64,000 nucleotides of DNA from contig CANRWA010000004.1 in the NCBI GenBank assembly GCA_947643415.1, forward strand, positions 1 through 64,000. The letters run 5' to 3'. The position numbers and the translations under genes were made by a program. The notes below the pieces were generated by a model. That model was not told where the DNA came from, did not search any database, and was given only the letters and a program-made list of their open reading frames with translations. This document shows, piece after piece, positions 16,500 through 25,024 of the stretch (position 1 is its first letter; every line of letters begins with the position of its first letter). Source of the DNA: an uncultured Clostridia bacterium (lineage in GTDB: Bacteria; Bacillota; Clostridia; Lachnospirales; Lachnospiraceae).

Positions 16500-17558
16500 C
16501 TATTTCCGCTTTTTTGGAGGACGCTTTTTTGGGGGCTTCTTTGGTTTTTCAGGTTCTTCAACATCTATTGATATTTTAGTTGTTGTAACATTTTTTTTGG
16601 TAATCGCTAAATAGTCAGGACCTGGTCCCCTGACTATTTCATAATGCTGGCCATCATTGTGATGTCTGTAGACACCAAATATATAGATAAAGTTAGCTTT
16701 TTCTTCCCAAATCACTTTTAATCCGATAGGACCATTAAAATGGCGGACGGTAAAAACTTGTCCTTTTCCTTTAGCTTTACCTGCCTGAACATTCATATTC
16801 GTTGCTTTATTGTGAGGGATAGATATAATCTGTGAAACGATATGGTTCAATTCCGATGACGTCGAACTAAGAGCCAGAATATCTCCAAAAACCTCATTTT
16901 CATTTTCCAGCGTATAAACGGTATTAGCAAAAGTTTGTGTAATATTTCTTATTGCTTCGTCCAACTCTTCTTGTGTAATTTTTTTCTGGCAGAGCGGCAT
17001 ACTTGTACCAGTTGGCCTTTGGAGGAGAGTACCCGTAGGTTTTTGCAGCATTTGGGGCCGGAAGGACAATGCCCTTTTGCCCATCTGGTCCGCTTCCTGC
17101 TCCAAAGATTCACTTTCATTGACACCGACGCCATTTTCATAAGAGGTTGGTTTTACCCGCCCTTGAAATTGTTGTATCACATGCCATGATTCGTGTGGCA
17201 AAAAGCGCTCCTGTCCAGGTGCTACATAGATCTCTGTTCCCTGTGTATATGCTGCCGCACCCATCTTGGCGGGTTTATCTGAATGATAGTGCACCTTTAC
17301 ATCGCTCATGCTGTAACCTGACATTGCTTCGATTCCGCTCCTTAGGTTGTCTGGAAGCCCGGTATCGTTCCCTGAAAAATGCAGGTCAGGCTGCATTTTC
17401 TCTGGTGGTCCCATCAAAGTATTTTCCTCAGAAACAGATTGGAAAAGTCCTATCCCCATTTCTTTGTCAACATCAAGATCAGTCTTTTCAAGCATCTGAT
17501 ACATCTGCATCCCCCTTTTCATCGCACTGCAAAATTGCTCTTTTTTAGAGTCTATCAC
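16500..17558 (-). CDS. DUF4157 (HExxH) protein with a C-terminal putative effector domain
   Basis: The 352-residue product has a DUF4157 domain at about residues 70-140: LPDNLRSGIEAMSGYSMSDVKVHY, then GAAAYTQGTEIYVAPG and the zinc-metallopeptidase motif HESWHVIQQ. This domain is typical of cargo of extracellular contractile injection systems and polymorphic toxins, where it lies N-terminal to a variable toxin domain. Residues about 190-330 form a separate domain (FTVRHFNGPIGLKVIWEE, IYIFGVYRHHNDGQHYEIV) that I do not recognise; its strand pattern loosely recalls RelE/barnase-like folds (speculative). The tail is very Lys/Pro-rich. The start is uncertain: GTG at 17558 lacks a ribosome site, while the ATG at 17504 follows AGGGGG. 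No injection-system genes are in view. Confidence 0.75.
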   Translation of the reverse strand: MIDSKKEQFCSAMKRGMQMYQMLEKTDLDVDKEMGIGLFQSVSEENTLMGPPEKMQPDLHFSGNDTGLPDNLRSGIEAMSGYSMSDVKVHYHSDKPAKMGAAAYTQGTEIYVAPGQERFLPHESWHVIQQFQGRVKPTSYENGVGVNESESLEQEADQMGKRALSFRPQMLQKPTGTLLQRPTGTSMPLCQKKITQEELDEAIRNITQTFANTVYTLENENEVFGDILALSSTSSELNHIVSQIISIPHNKATNMNVQAGKAKGKGQVFTVRHFNGPIGLKVIWEEKANFIYIFGVYRHHNDGQHYEIVRGPGPDYLAITKKNVTTTKISIDVEEPEKPKKPPKKRPPKKRK

Positions 17559-17623
17559 ACATTTTTTTTGGCTACAATGCTTCTATTGCGTCAATAAAGA
17601 CGCTGACAGCCACAGGAATCCCA

Positions 17624-17667
17624 TCGTAAGAAAATCGTAAGGATTTCAAAAGGAATTTAACAGAATA
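17624..17667 (+). promoter_or_regulatory. VanR-like direct-repeat operator upstream of vanG
   Basis: TCGTAAG occurs at 17624 and 17635, 11 bases apart, and weaker 11-base-phased copies follow (TCAAAAGGAAT at 17646, TTAACAGAATA at 17657). TCGTAAGAAAAT matches the VanR-box consensus TCGTANGAAATT at 11 of 12 positions. A -10 (TACAAT, 17707-17712) with no good -35 lies downstream, suggesting activation by a VanR-type regulator; none is encoded next to the operon. Confidence 0.6.
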
Positions 17668-17791
17668 CATTAAGGGCAAATGAAAAAATAACGCTTTTGT
17701 TCCTGATACAATAATCGTACCAGGACAGGGGTGTTATTTTGTTTTGGGAAAAAATTATGCACAGAGGACGTGCGCAAATGGAGGTAATATT

Positions 17792-18838
17792 ATGTCGCGA
17801 AAGAGGATCGCAATTATTTTTGGCGGTAATTCTGCTGAGTACGAGGTGGCGCTGCAGTCGGCATCTGCTGTATTTGAACACATTGACCGGGAAAGATTTG
17901 ATGTAATGCCTATTGGCATCACAAGAGAAGGGGAGTGGTATCGATATACAGGGGAACGGAATCGGATTGCAGACAATACCTGGTGGGAGGATCAGGAATA
18001 CCTGCATTCTGTCGTTGTGTCCCAGAACCCTTCAGCCAGAGGCCTGATCGAGTTGTCGGAGGGAAAATATACCATGATCCCAGTCGATCTGGTGTTCCCG
18101 GTACTGCATGGTAAAAATGGTGAGGATGGCACACTGCAGGGATTATTTGAACTGGCAGGGATTCCAGTGGTGGGGTGTGGTACACTTTCCTCTGCCCTCT
18201 GCATGGATAAGGAGCGTGCCCACCAGATCGTATGCCAGGCGGGAATCTCTGTCCCACAATCTGTGACATTCCGGCAGACGGAGCGGGAAAATGCCTTGAA
18301 GGAAGTGGCGGCATATCTTGCATATCCACTTTTTGTAAAACCTGTTCGTTCGGGCTCATCTTTTGGGATAACAAAGATATCGTCAAAGGAAGAGTTGGGA
18401 GCGGCCCTCGAACTCGCCTTTCACTATGACGATGAAGTGATCGTGGAGGAAGCGGTCGAGGGGTTTGAGGTTGGCTGTGCCGTCCTTGGAAGTGAAAAAC
18501 TGACGGTGGGAAGAGTGGATGAAATCGAGTTGTCAGATGGATTTTTTGATTATGCGGAGAAATATACCCTTAAGACATCCAGGATTCATATGCCTGCCAG
18601 AGTGGATGCATGGACGGAAAAGCGGATACAGAAAACGGCAGTGGCCATATATAAAGCGCTGGGCTGTTCAGGTTTTGCCAGGGTTGATATGTTCTTAACA
18701 CCTTCTGGTGAGATTGTGTTCAATGAGGTCAATACGATTCCAGGATTTACCGCTCACAGCCGTTATCCCAGTATGATGAAAGGAATCGGACTGTCTTTTG
18801 GGGAGATGTTGGATAAGCTGCTGGCTCAGTATTGCTAA
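17792..18838 (+). CDS. vanG: VanG-type D-alanine--D-serine ligase
   Basis: This 348-residue ATP-grasp ligase is expected to make D-Ala-D-Ser, which replaces D-Ala-D-Ala in peptidoglycan precursors and lowers vancomycin affinity. It has the VanG/VanC-branch signatures IAIIFGGNSAEYEVALQSASAVFE, PVLHGKNGEDGTLQG, GIPVVGCGTLSSALCMDKERAH, FVKPVRSGSSFGITK, DEIELSDGFFDYAEKYTLK and NEVNTIPGFTAHSRYPSMM. EIELSDGFFDYAEKY is characteristic of D-Ser ligases rather than housekeeping Ddl. GGAGGTAATATT precedes the ATG at 17792. Together with the two following genes it forms a complete precursor-switching operon. Confidence 0.93.
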   Translation: MSRKRIAIIFGGNSAEYEVALQSASAVFEHIDRERFDVMPIGITREGEWYRYTGERNRIADNTWWEDQEYLHSVVVSQNPSARGLIELSEGKYTMIPVDLVFPVLHGKNGEDGTLQGLFELAGIPVVGCGTLSSALCMDKERAHQIVCQAGISVPQSVTFRQTERENALKEVAAYLAYPLFVKPVRSGSSFGITKISSKEELGAALELAFHYDDEVIVEEAVEGFEVGCAVLGSEKLTVGRVDEIELSDGFFDYAEKYTLKTSRIHMPARVDAWTEKRIQKTAVAIYKALGCSGFARVDMFLTPSGEIVFNEVNTIPGFTAHSRYPSMMKGIGLSFGEMLDKLLAQYC

Positions 18839-18851
18839 GGAGGACATTGTT

Positions 18852-19610
18852 ATGATAAAAACAATTTCACTGGAGAGAAAAAGTATTTACCGTGGTGTCC
18901 TGATCCTTGTGAATGCAGGCCATCCGCTGAGAGAGGTGGATGCAAGAGGGCTGGTGTCTGTGGACATGCGGTTCCCGGACATTCTTATCAATCGGTCGGT
19001 GGCCAATGTCCTGCAGCTTATCTTGTGGAAAATATCGGCAGGCAGTTCCATCGTGCCAGTAAGCGGATACCGGTCGGCAGAGGAACAGGCAGCAATCTAT
19101 GCCGATTCGCTCCGGGATAATGGTGAAGCATTTACACAGCAATATGTCGCCCTGCCGAACCACAGTGAACATCAGACCGGGCTTGCTGTTGATCTGGGAC
19201 TGGACAGGGAAGAGATTGATTTTATCAGACCGGATTTTCCTCATGAGGGAATCTGTGAAAGTTTTCGTAAATTGGCTCCAGACTATGGATTTATTGAACG
19301 CTATCCAGAGGGAAAAGAAAAAATAACAGGAATTTCCCACGAGCCATGGCATTTTCGGTATGTGGGCTATCCCCACTCAAAGGTCATGACGGAAAATGGA
19401 TTTTCCCTGGAGGAATATATTATTTTTTTGCGAGGGTGCCAGGAGAACCGCAGGCTCATCTGGAGACAGGAAGACAGAACAGAGACAGAGGTGTACTATG
19501 TCGCTGCCAGCGGGGTAGAGACAGAGATCACGCTGCCAGAAGACAGTATCTACCAGATATCCGGCAACAATGAGGACGGATTTATCATAACAGTCTGGAG
19601 GGAAAGATAA
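18852..19610 (+). CDS. vanXY: VanXY-type D,D-dipeptidase/carboxypeptidase
   Basis: The 252-residue M15-family zinc peptidase hydrolyses D-Ala-D-Ala and D-Ala-ending precursors so that only D-Ser-ending precursors remain. Zinc-binding motifs are SEHQTGLAVDLG (SxHxxGxAxD) and EPWHFRYVG (ExxWH); VSGYRSAEEQ is the substrate-binding segment. No signal peptide is visible, consistent with the cytoplasmic VanXY proteins. The start at 18852 follows AAGGAGGAC; it lies 13 bases after the vanG stop and its own stop overlaps the vanT ATG by one base (TAATG). Confidence 0.92.
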   Translation: MIKTISLERKSIYRGVLILVNAGHPLREVDARGLVSVDMRFPDILINRSVANVLQLILWKISAGSSIVPVSGYRSAEEQAAIYADSLRDNGEAFTQQYVALPNHSEHQTGLAVDLGLDREEIDFIRPDFPHEGICESFRKLAPDYGFIERYPEGKEKITGISHEPWHFRYVGYPHSKVMTENGFSLEEYIIFLRGCQENRRLIWRQEDRTETEVYYVAASGVETEITLPEDSIYQISGNNEDGFIITVWRER

Positions 19611-21754
19611 TGAACAGAGAAAAAGGCTATACGGGTATTGAGTATTTTCGGATCATTGCCTCTCTGCTGGTCATTGCCATTCACACCTCGCCCCTTGCTT
19701 CCTTCAGTGATGTAGGGGATTTTATCCTGACACGGGTAACAGCCCGTATTGCGGTACCATTTTTCTTTACGGCTTCAGGATATTTTCTTATTTCCTGTTA
19801 TAGCCAGAGTGCAGGGAAACTGATTCTTTTTGTGAAACATACAGCGCTTATTTATGGCGTCTCGATCCTTCTCTATCTTCCTGTGAATCTTTACAATGGT
19901 TATTTCAAAATGGAAAATCCGGCTCCTCATATTGTGAGAGATATTATTTTTGATGGTACATTATATCATCTGTGGTATCTTCCGGCGTCTATCATGGGTG
20001 CGGCTGCTGCCTGGTATCTCATCAGAAAGACGGATTATAAAAATGCGTTTATAACTGCATTGATCCTCTATCTGGTGGGACTGTTTGGGGATAGTTACTA
20101 TGGAATTGCTGAGAAGATTCCTGGCATGAGTGGTATATACCAGTTTATGTTCCAGCTTTTTGACCACACAAGGAATGGCATTTTCTTTGCTCCCATTTTC
20201 TTTTTGCTGGGTGGTTATATGGCAGACCGGTATCGGCACCGGAGAATAAATAAAATGGGCTATACCCATCTGGAGAACAGTATTTGGGGATTTGCAGTCA
20301 GTTTTTCTCTGATGTTAGGAGAGGCGATGCTGCTATGGTTTTTTGATGTGCAGCGCCATGACAGTATGTATCTGTTTCTACTGCCATGCATGTATTTTCT
20401 GTTCCGTTTCATTTTGTTTTTCCGTGGTAAGCGCCCTCCATATCTGAAGGAAGTGTCTCTTCTGATCTATATCATTCATCCAATGATAATTGTACTTCTC
20501 CGGCTGGCTGCCAGGCTGCTTCATCTCCAGTCAGTCCTGGTAGATAATAGCATGGTTCATTATCTCGTTGTGTGCGTGTTGTCAGTGGGGATCAGCGTTG
20601 TGGCAGTTATCTTTTGGGAGCGCCACAGGCCACAGGGGAACAGAGTGCCAGATGGGCGGGACCGTTCCTATATAGAGGTCAGCCTGGAGAATCTGGAGCA
20701 CAATGCCAGAGTGCTGCAGAAGGCGATGCCATCTGGGTGCAGGCTCATGGCTGTGGTAAAGGCGGAGGCGTATGGCCATGGGGCATTTGAAATAGCCACC
20801 CATTTGGACAAAATCGGAGTGAGGGCATTTGCTGTGGCTACCATAGAAGAGGGAATCCATCTGAGGAAATATGGTATCCGGGGAGAGATCCTGATTCTTG
20901 GTTATACAGATGTACATCGGGTGAGAGAATTAAAAAAATATGACCTGATACAAAGCCTGATTGATTTTGACTATGCTGCCGCCCTGAATCAGGAGGGCAT
21001 CGCTGTGAAAGCCCATATAAAGATAGACACAGGTATGCACCGGCTGGGGATATCTGCAGGTGAATGGGAAAAGGCAGAAAAGATATTTGCCATGAAAAAT
21101 ATAGATGTATGTGGGATCTTTACCCATCTTTGCTGCGCCGACCATCTTGCTCCGGATGATGTGGCGTTTACCAAAGGACAGATAGATTCTTTTTATGATC
21201 TGCTGGCGGATCTGCAGGCAGATGGCTTCCGCATACCGAAGATTCATATCCAGAACAGTTATGGATTGTTGAATTATCCGGATCTGAAGTGTGATTATGT
21301 AAGGGCTGGGATCGCACTATATGGTGTTCTCAGTTCGCCAGAGGATGATACCGTTTTGAAACTGGATCTGCGCCCGGTGCTCTCCCTGAGAAGTAAAGTG
21401 GTACTGATACGGTCTGTGGGGAAAGGAGAGCCTGTTGGTTATGGAAGGGCATTTACGGCACAGCGGCACAGCCGGATCGCAATTGTGCCTGTCGGATATG
21501 CGGACGGATATCCGAGGAGTCTGTCTTGTGGACACAGCAGTGTGTTGATCCGGGGCAGCAGAGTTCCCATTATTGGCCGTATCTGTATGGATCAGATGGC
21601 AGTGGACGTAACAGATTTGGAAGAAGCGGCTGTGGGGGATATCGTCACGCTGGTTGGCGTGGATGGCGGGAATGAACTGGAAGCTCCTGTGGTAGCTTAC
21701 GGCTCTGGCAGCATAAGCAATGAATTGCTGAGCAGAATGGGGAGGAGAGGGTAA
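19610..21754 (+). CDS. vanT: VanT membrane serine/alanine racemase
   Basis: The 714-residue two-part enzyme makes D-serine for the ligase. Residues about 1-345 form a multi-helix acyltransferase-3-like membrane domain (FRIIASLLVIAIHTSPLASF, RIAVPFFFTASGYF), thought to take up L-Ser. Residues about 355-714 are a PLP-dependent alanine racemase: VKAEAYGHGAFEIA carries the PLP lysine, followed by IKIDTGMHRLG, GYGRAFTAQRHSRIAIVPVGYADGYPR and GRICMDQMAVDVTD. Domain order and length match VanT of vanG/vanC/vanE operons. It is the last gene of the operon and is followed by a strong hairpin. Confidence 0.95.
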   Translation: MNREKGYTGIEYFRIIASLLVIAIHTSPLASFSDVGDFILTRVTARIAVPFFFTASGYFLISCYSQSAGKLILFVKHTALIYGVSILLYLPVNLYNGYFKMENPAPHIVRDIIFDGTLYHLWYLPASIMGAAAAWYLIRKTDYKNAFITALILYLVGLFGDSYYGIAEKIPGMSGIYQFMFQLFDHTRNGIFFAPIFFLLGGYMADRYRHRRINKMGYTHLENSIWGFAVSFSLMLGEAMLLWFFDVQRHDSMYLFLLPCMYFLFRFILFFRGKRPPYLKEVSLLIYIIHPMIIVLLRLAARLLHLQSVLVDNSMVHYLVVCVLSVGISVVAVIFWERHRPQGNRVPDGRDRSYIEVSLENLEHNARVLQKAMPSGCRLMAVVKAEAYGHGAFEIATHLDKIGVRAFAVATIEEGIHLRKYGIRGEILILGYTDVHRVRELKKYDLIQSLIDFDYAAALNQEGIAVKAHIKIDTGMHRLGISAGEWEKAEKIFAMKNIDVCGIFTHLCCADHLAPDDVAFTKGQIDSFYDLLADLQADGFRIPKIHIQNSYGLLNYPDLKCDYVRAGIALYGVLSSPEDDTVLKLDLRPVLSLRSKVVLIRSVGKGEPVGYGRAFTAQRHSRIAIVPVGYADGYPRSLSCGHSSVLIRGSRVPIIGRICMDQMAVDVTDLEEAAVGDIVTLVGVDGGNELEAPVVAYGSGSISNELLSRMGRRG

Positions 21755-21811
21755 GGAACTGTTCAAAAATATCTGAACCGGATGCCATTCGGACAGAAAT
21801 CAGACAGAAGA

Positions 21812-21850
21812 GAAGCGCCCGAAACCTAGACTCCTGGTTCCGGGCGCTTC
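21812..21850. terminator. Strong hairpin between vanT and the SASP gene
   Basis: GAAGCGCCCG pairs with CGGGCGCTTC (extended by AACC/GGTT) around a short loop. It lies between convergent genes and can serve both, although the T-tract is weak on either side. Confidence 0.65.
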
Positions 21851-21902
21851 ATATCATGCAGAAAATTTTGTCTTAGAGCGTATGCTCCTTAATGAGCCTG
21901 AA

Positions 21903-22100
21903 TTATTTCATGGACTCTTCCTGTCTCTTGATCATCTGACGAACCATCTCGCCTCCGATTGAACCAGCTTCACGGGAAGTAAGGTCACCATTGTAACCCT
22001 CTTTCAGGTTTACACCGATCTCATTTGCTACTTCCATCTTAAATCTGTTCATTGCTTCTTTAGCCTGTGGTACTTCCATCTTAGAAGAATTGTTAGTCAT
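21903..22100 (-). CDS. Alpha/beta-type small acid-soluble spore protein
   Basis: A 65-residue protein with the SASP alpha/beta hallmarks KMEVANEIGV and LTSREAGSIGGEMVRQMI; the second carries the GPR protease-type and DNA-binding segments. SASPs coat and protect DNA in the dormant spore and are degraded at germination, so this shows the host forms endospores. GGAGGTAATGA precedes the ATG. Expression should be forespore-specific (sigma G), though I could not identify a convincing sigma-G promoter. It stands alone between two terminators. Confidence 0.95.
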   Translation of the reverse strand: MTNNSSKMEVPQAKEAMNRFKMEVANEIGVNLKEGYNGDLTSREAGSIGGEMVRQMIKRQEESMK

Positions 22101-22142
22101 GATTCATTACCTCCAAAATTTTTTCTTATTTATAGGAAAGAT

Positions 22143-22172
22143 AAAGGAATGTGCAGGCAACCACATTCCTTT
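22143..22172 (-). terminator. Terminator of the phosphoesterase gene
   Basis: AAAGGAATGTG and CACATTCCTTT form an 11-bp stem with an 8-base loop, followed on the minus strand by ATCTTTCC. It separates the phosphoesterase from the SASP gene downstream. Confidence 0.7.
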
Positions 22173-22279
22173 CTGATGTCTTCTGTGTGAAGGTCTTTCC
22201 ACGAGAATCCGTCGTACCGAAACGCTGCTGCCGTTTTCATTCGGTTATCTTGATACTATTGTATCCACAAAAGAAAAAT

Positions 22280-23158
22280 TTATTTTGGAAAGTTTTGGAA
22301 TGACAATTCTTCTCTGTCCACAAAGAGATTGCCGCTTTCCCTTGTATCCGTATACCATTTGGCCAGGGTCAGCCTGCCACAGCAGATTTCAATGCAGGTG
22401 ACACAGAGAGGGTGGACGCAGCTTCCTGTATTCAGGTAATGTGAATCAGGGTCGGCTGAGAGCATGGGACGGTGTGTATGCCCTGTAATAAGGATGTGGT
22501 TTCTGTCCTCTGCCCATGCATTCAGCCGGATCTCTGATTTTTTCTTCTTCGTATAATTTTTGGCGGCGCTGGTGGGGTCAAGGACACCCACCTGTTCCAG
22601 TGGTTTCCATAAATAGCGGACGAGAAAACGGTTTACCGGCCATAAGGTGGAATTCAGGAGGGAGGACTGGTGGCCATGGGTCAGGTACAGGCTTTCTCCC
22701 GTACGGCTGTTTCTTAATATGATTCCGGAATAAAACCGTATGCCCGGAAAGAGCGGCTGATGCTGCTGGCTGGTGGTACAAAAGTAGGAGCCGCATTTTT
22801 TTTTCGAAAAGGAAGCATATTTTTTTACAATATCATGGTTGCCATAGATCATAAAAAGTCTTTTTTCTCTGTAGAATACAGAGAGTTCGCGGAAGATATC
22901 ACTGTGGACTTCCTTGATCTGTTCCATATTCCGGTTTTCCCAGAGTTCATCACCATCGCCCAGTTCGATATAGATATATCCTTTCTTATAATAGTGTCTC
23001 AAAGCAGCAAGATAAAGATACTGGTTTTTTAAAAAATTATCATTCTGGGTGCCATCCCCGCGGTGGCAGTCGCTGAAGAGCACATAGCGGTGGCTTCCAC
23101 CCATAGGCAGTACCAGGGCATTTTCAAAAGATTTATCCAGACGATGGTGACAGCTCAT
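22280..23158 (-). CDS. Calcineurin-like metallophosphoesterase
   Basis: A 292-residue cytoplasmic metallophosphoesterase with all five family motifs in order: FSDCHRGD, ELGDGDELW, IYGNHD, LTHGHQ and ITGHTHR, which bind two metal ions. These enzymes hydrolyse phosphomonoesters or diesters; the substrate cannot be told. The start at 23158 (MSCHHRLDKSF) follows GGAGGGAAATC, better than the in-frame ATG at 23218. Poly-aromatic segments near the centre (GSYFCTTSQQHQPLF) are peculiar to this subfamily. It lies downstream of the DUF4474 gene on the same strand and may be co-transcribed with it. Confidence 0.9.
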   Translation of the reverse strand: MSCHHRLDKSFENALVLPMGGSHRYVLFSDCHRGDGTQNDNFLKNQYLYLAALRHYYKKGYIYIELGDGDELWENRNMEQIKEVHSDIFRELSVFYREKRLFMIYGNHDIVKKYASFSKKKCGSYFCTTSQQHQPLFPGIRFYSGIILRNSRTGESLYLTHGHQSSLLNSTLWPVNRFLVRYLWKPLEQVGVLDPTSAAKNYTKKKKSEIRLNAWAEDRNHILITGHTHRPMLSADPDSHYLNTGSCVHPLCVTCIEICCGRLTLAKWYTDTRESGNLFVDREELSFQNFPK

Positions 23159-23248
23159 GATTTCCCTCCATTCGCACACGTTTTTTGTGCATAAAGAAGT
23201 TTGGGCGTGTGCGCGCAAACTTCCTGAGTGAAAAATTATTTTTCACTC

Positions 23249-24166
23249 TTATCTCCTCCTGATTTTACGGCATTTTGGTTTTGGCCTGCGTTTATACCGC
23301 CTCAATCTCAGCATACAGCGGAAGGCAAATGGCAGGTAATAATACAGATACAGAAGTCTGTCATAAGTGCAGGTAAATGGACGTGTGACGAAACGGTACA
23401 GCCAGCAGTAAAACTTATTGATGTGCTGGACAAGGCAGCAGTATGCTTTTCTCAAAATTCCGCAATGTTGATGGGAACAGACAAAATGGAAAGAAACATC
23501 TGTGCTGCATAAGGAAAGGAAGATGGAATCCGGGTCATATCCGGCAGAGACCAACCCTTCCACAAAGGCATTGCGCATTCTGGTATCGGGAAAGCAGATG
23601 TGGATCTTCATTAACAGCTCTTTCGGCTGGGAAAATACTCCCATGGAGAAGATCGTCTGCCACCAGTGTTTCCCTTCCTTTATGGCAATCTCTTTGCCAT
23701 TGCGGAATAATTTCACTGACATATCCAGATATTCATCCTTCTCTGCGGCTGAAAAAATAGTGGTCTTTCTTTTGGAAGGCGGAATGATGCCATCAGCATG
23801 ATAGACACCCAGTTCGCAGCCGGTATTGATTCCATACTGCCCCTTCCAGAATTCGATGAGCCAGGTTTTTCCGTCATAGTTAAAATAGATGGGCTGGCTG
23901 TCGATGACCATATTAAAAAGTGGTGCAAATTTATCATAGATAGCACCATATCCAAACTTCTTCTGCCAGGCATCTGTCGTACTGGTAAATATATCCTGAC
24001 AGACATCATAGCAGTAACCCAATGGTTCTGTCAGTTCATTCAGCAGACAGCATTTTTCCTGAACGGTCATACAGCATATCTTTTGTATGATTTTCCGTTT
24101 CCGGAAATGGAAGAAGATAAGGAAAAAAAGAATAAATAGTAAAAAGATAATGAAAAAATAGTACAT
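23249..24166 (-). CDS. DUF4474-like membrane-anchored protein
   Basis: The 305-residue protein starts with a single hydrophobic helix (MYYFFIIFLLFILFFLIFF) followed by a basic segment, so the rest probably lies in the cytoplasm. The central region, with FGYGAIYDKFAPLFNMVID, FNYDGKTWLIEFWKGQYGINTGCELGVYH and KHWWQTIFSMGVFS, matches my memory of the uncharacterised DUF4474 family of Clostridia. The C-terminus is Cys- and Tyr-rich and ends with a very basic tail (RRYKRRPKPKCRKIRRR). Function is unknown. A hairpin (AGCTCAAT/ATTGAGCT, about 24182-24201) lies in its presumed leader. Confidence 0.7.
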   Translation of the reverse strand: MYYFFIIFLLFILFFLIFFHFRKRKIIQKICCMTVQEKCCLLNELTEPLGYCYDVCQDIFTSTTDAWQKKFGYGAIYDKFAPLFNMVIDSQPIYFNYDGKTWLIEFWKGQYGINTGCELGVYHADGIIPPSKRKTTIFSAAEKDEYLDMSVKLFRNGKEIAIKEGKHWWQTIFSMGVFSQPKELLMKIHICFPDTRMRNAFVEGLVSAGYDPDSIFLSLCSTDVSFHFVCSHQHCGILRKAYCCLVQHINKFYCWLYRFVTRPFTCTYDRLLYLYYYLPFAFRCMLRLRRYKRRPKPKCRKIRRR

Positions 24167-24336
24167 AGTTTACCCCTATCCCAGCTCAATTTGGATTGAG
24201 CTTTGTTTCTTATCTTCAATTTATGGGAAATTTGTCGAAATGTGACGATTTACGGGAGAAACATTAGCTGGCATTCCCGTTTTGTTGTGCCTGCCGGGGA
24301 AATATTTCATAGGATATAAGAAAAAAGGATTTTTAT

Positions 24337-24963
24337 ATGGATCAATTTTATCCTTTCGTGAATTACCCACTGACTTATCCTTTTCAGAAAATGGAACCAT
24401 TTATTGATATACAGACGATGTACCTGCATCATGACATGCATCTGCAGGCATATGTAGATAATCTTAACAAGACACTGGCCGGGCATCCTGAGTGGTGGAA
24501 GGTTTCGCTGGAGGAGATGCTGTCAGATCTGAACCGGGTGCCGGAAAGCTTTCGTACTTCTGTGAGGCACAATGGGGGAGGTGTCTATAACCACCAGTTT
24601 TTCTTTGCAGGATTGCGGAACCCGGGGGAACAGCCTCAGGGAAAATTGTGGGAACAGATCAACCGACAGTATGGCTCTCTGCCCTCTTTTTTCCTGAAAT
24701 GGAAGGAGGCGGCCCTCTCTGTCTTTGGATCCGGCTATGCCTGGCTGGTGGCAGATGATAAAAATCAACTGAAGATCATCACCACAGCGAACCAGGATAC
24801 TCCCCTTGAACTGCATCTTTCCCCACTGTTGGTTATTGATGTGTGGGAACATGCGTATTATCTCAAACATAAGAACCTGCGGGGTGCGTATGTGGATGAC
24901 TGGTGGCAGGTGGTGAATTGGGAGAGGGCAGAAATTTTATATACAGAATCTTGCCGTAAGTAG
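24337..24963 (+). CDS. Iron/manganese superoxide dismutase
   Basis: A 208-residue Fe/Mn-type SOD that converts superoxide to peroxide and oxygen. Metal ligands are recognisable as the first His of LHHDMHLQAYV (residue 31), the His of VYNHQFFF, and the Asp and His of IDVWEHAYYLKHKN. The N-terminal YPLTYPF and the C-terminal DDWWQVVNWE are typical. The sequence departs from the common type in places (for example HHDMHL where HHxKHH is usual), as often seen in strict anaerobes. Metal preference cannot be assigned. It probably forms its own transcription unit. Confidence 0.92.
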   Translation: MDQFYPFVNYPLTYPFQKMEPFIDIQTMYLHHDMHLQAYVDNLNKTLAGHPEWWKVSLEEMLSDLNRVPESFRTSVRHNGGGVYNHQFFFAGLRNPGEQPQGKLWEQINRQYGSLPSFFLKWKEAALSVFGSGYAWLVADDKNQLKIITTANQDTPLELHLSPLLVIDVWEHAYYLKHKNLRGAYVDDWWQVVNWERAEILYTESCRK

Positions 24964-25024
24964 AATATTTTAGAGCGGATATAGTTAAAATAAGATACAG
25001 GAAATAGTTATAAGGAGTGATTTT

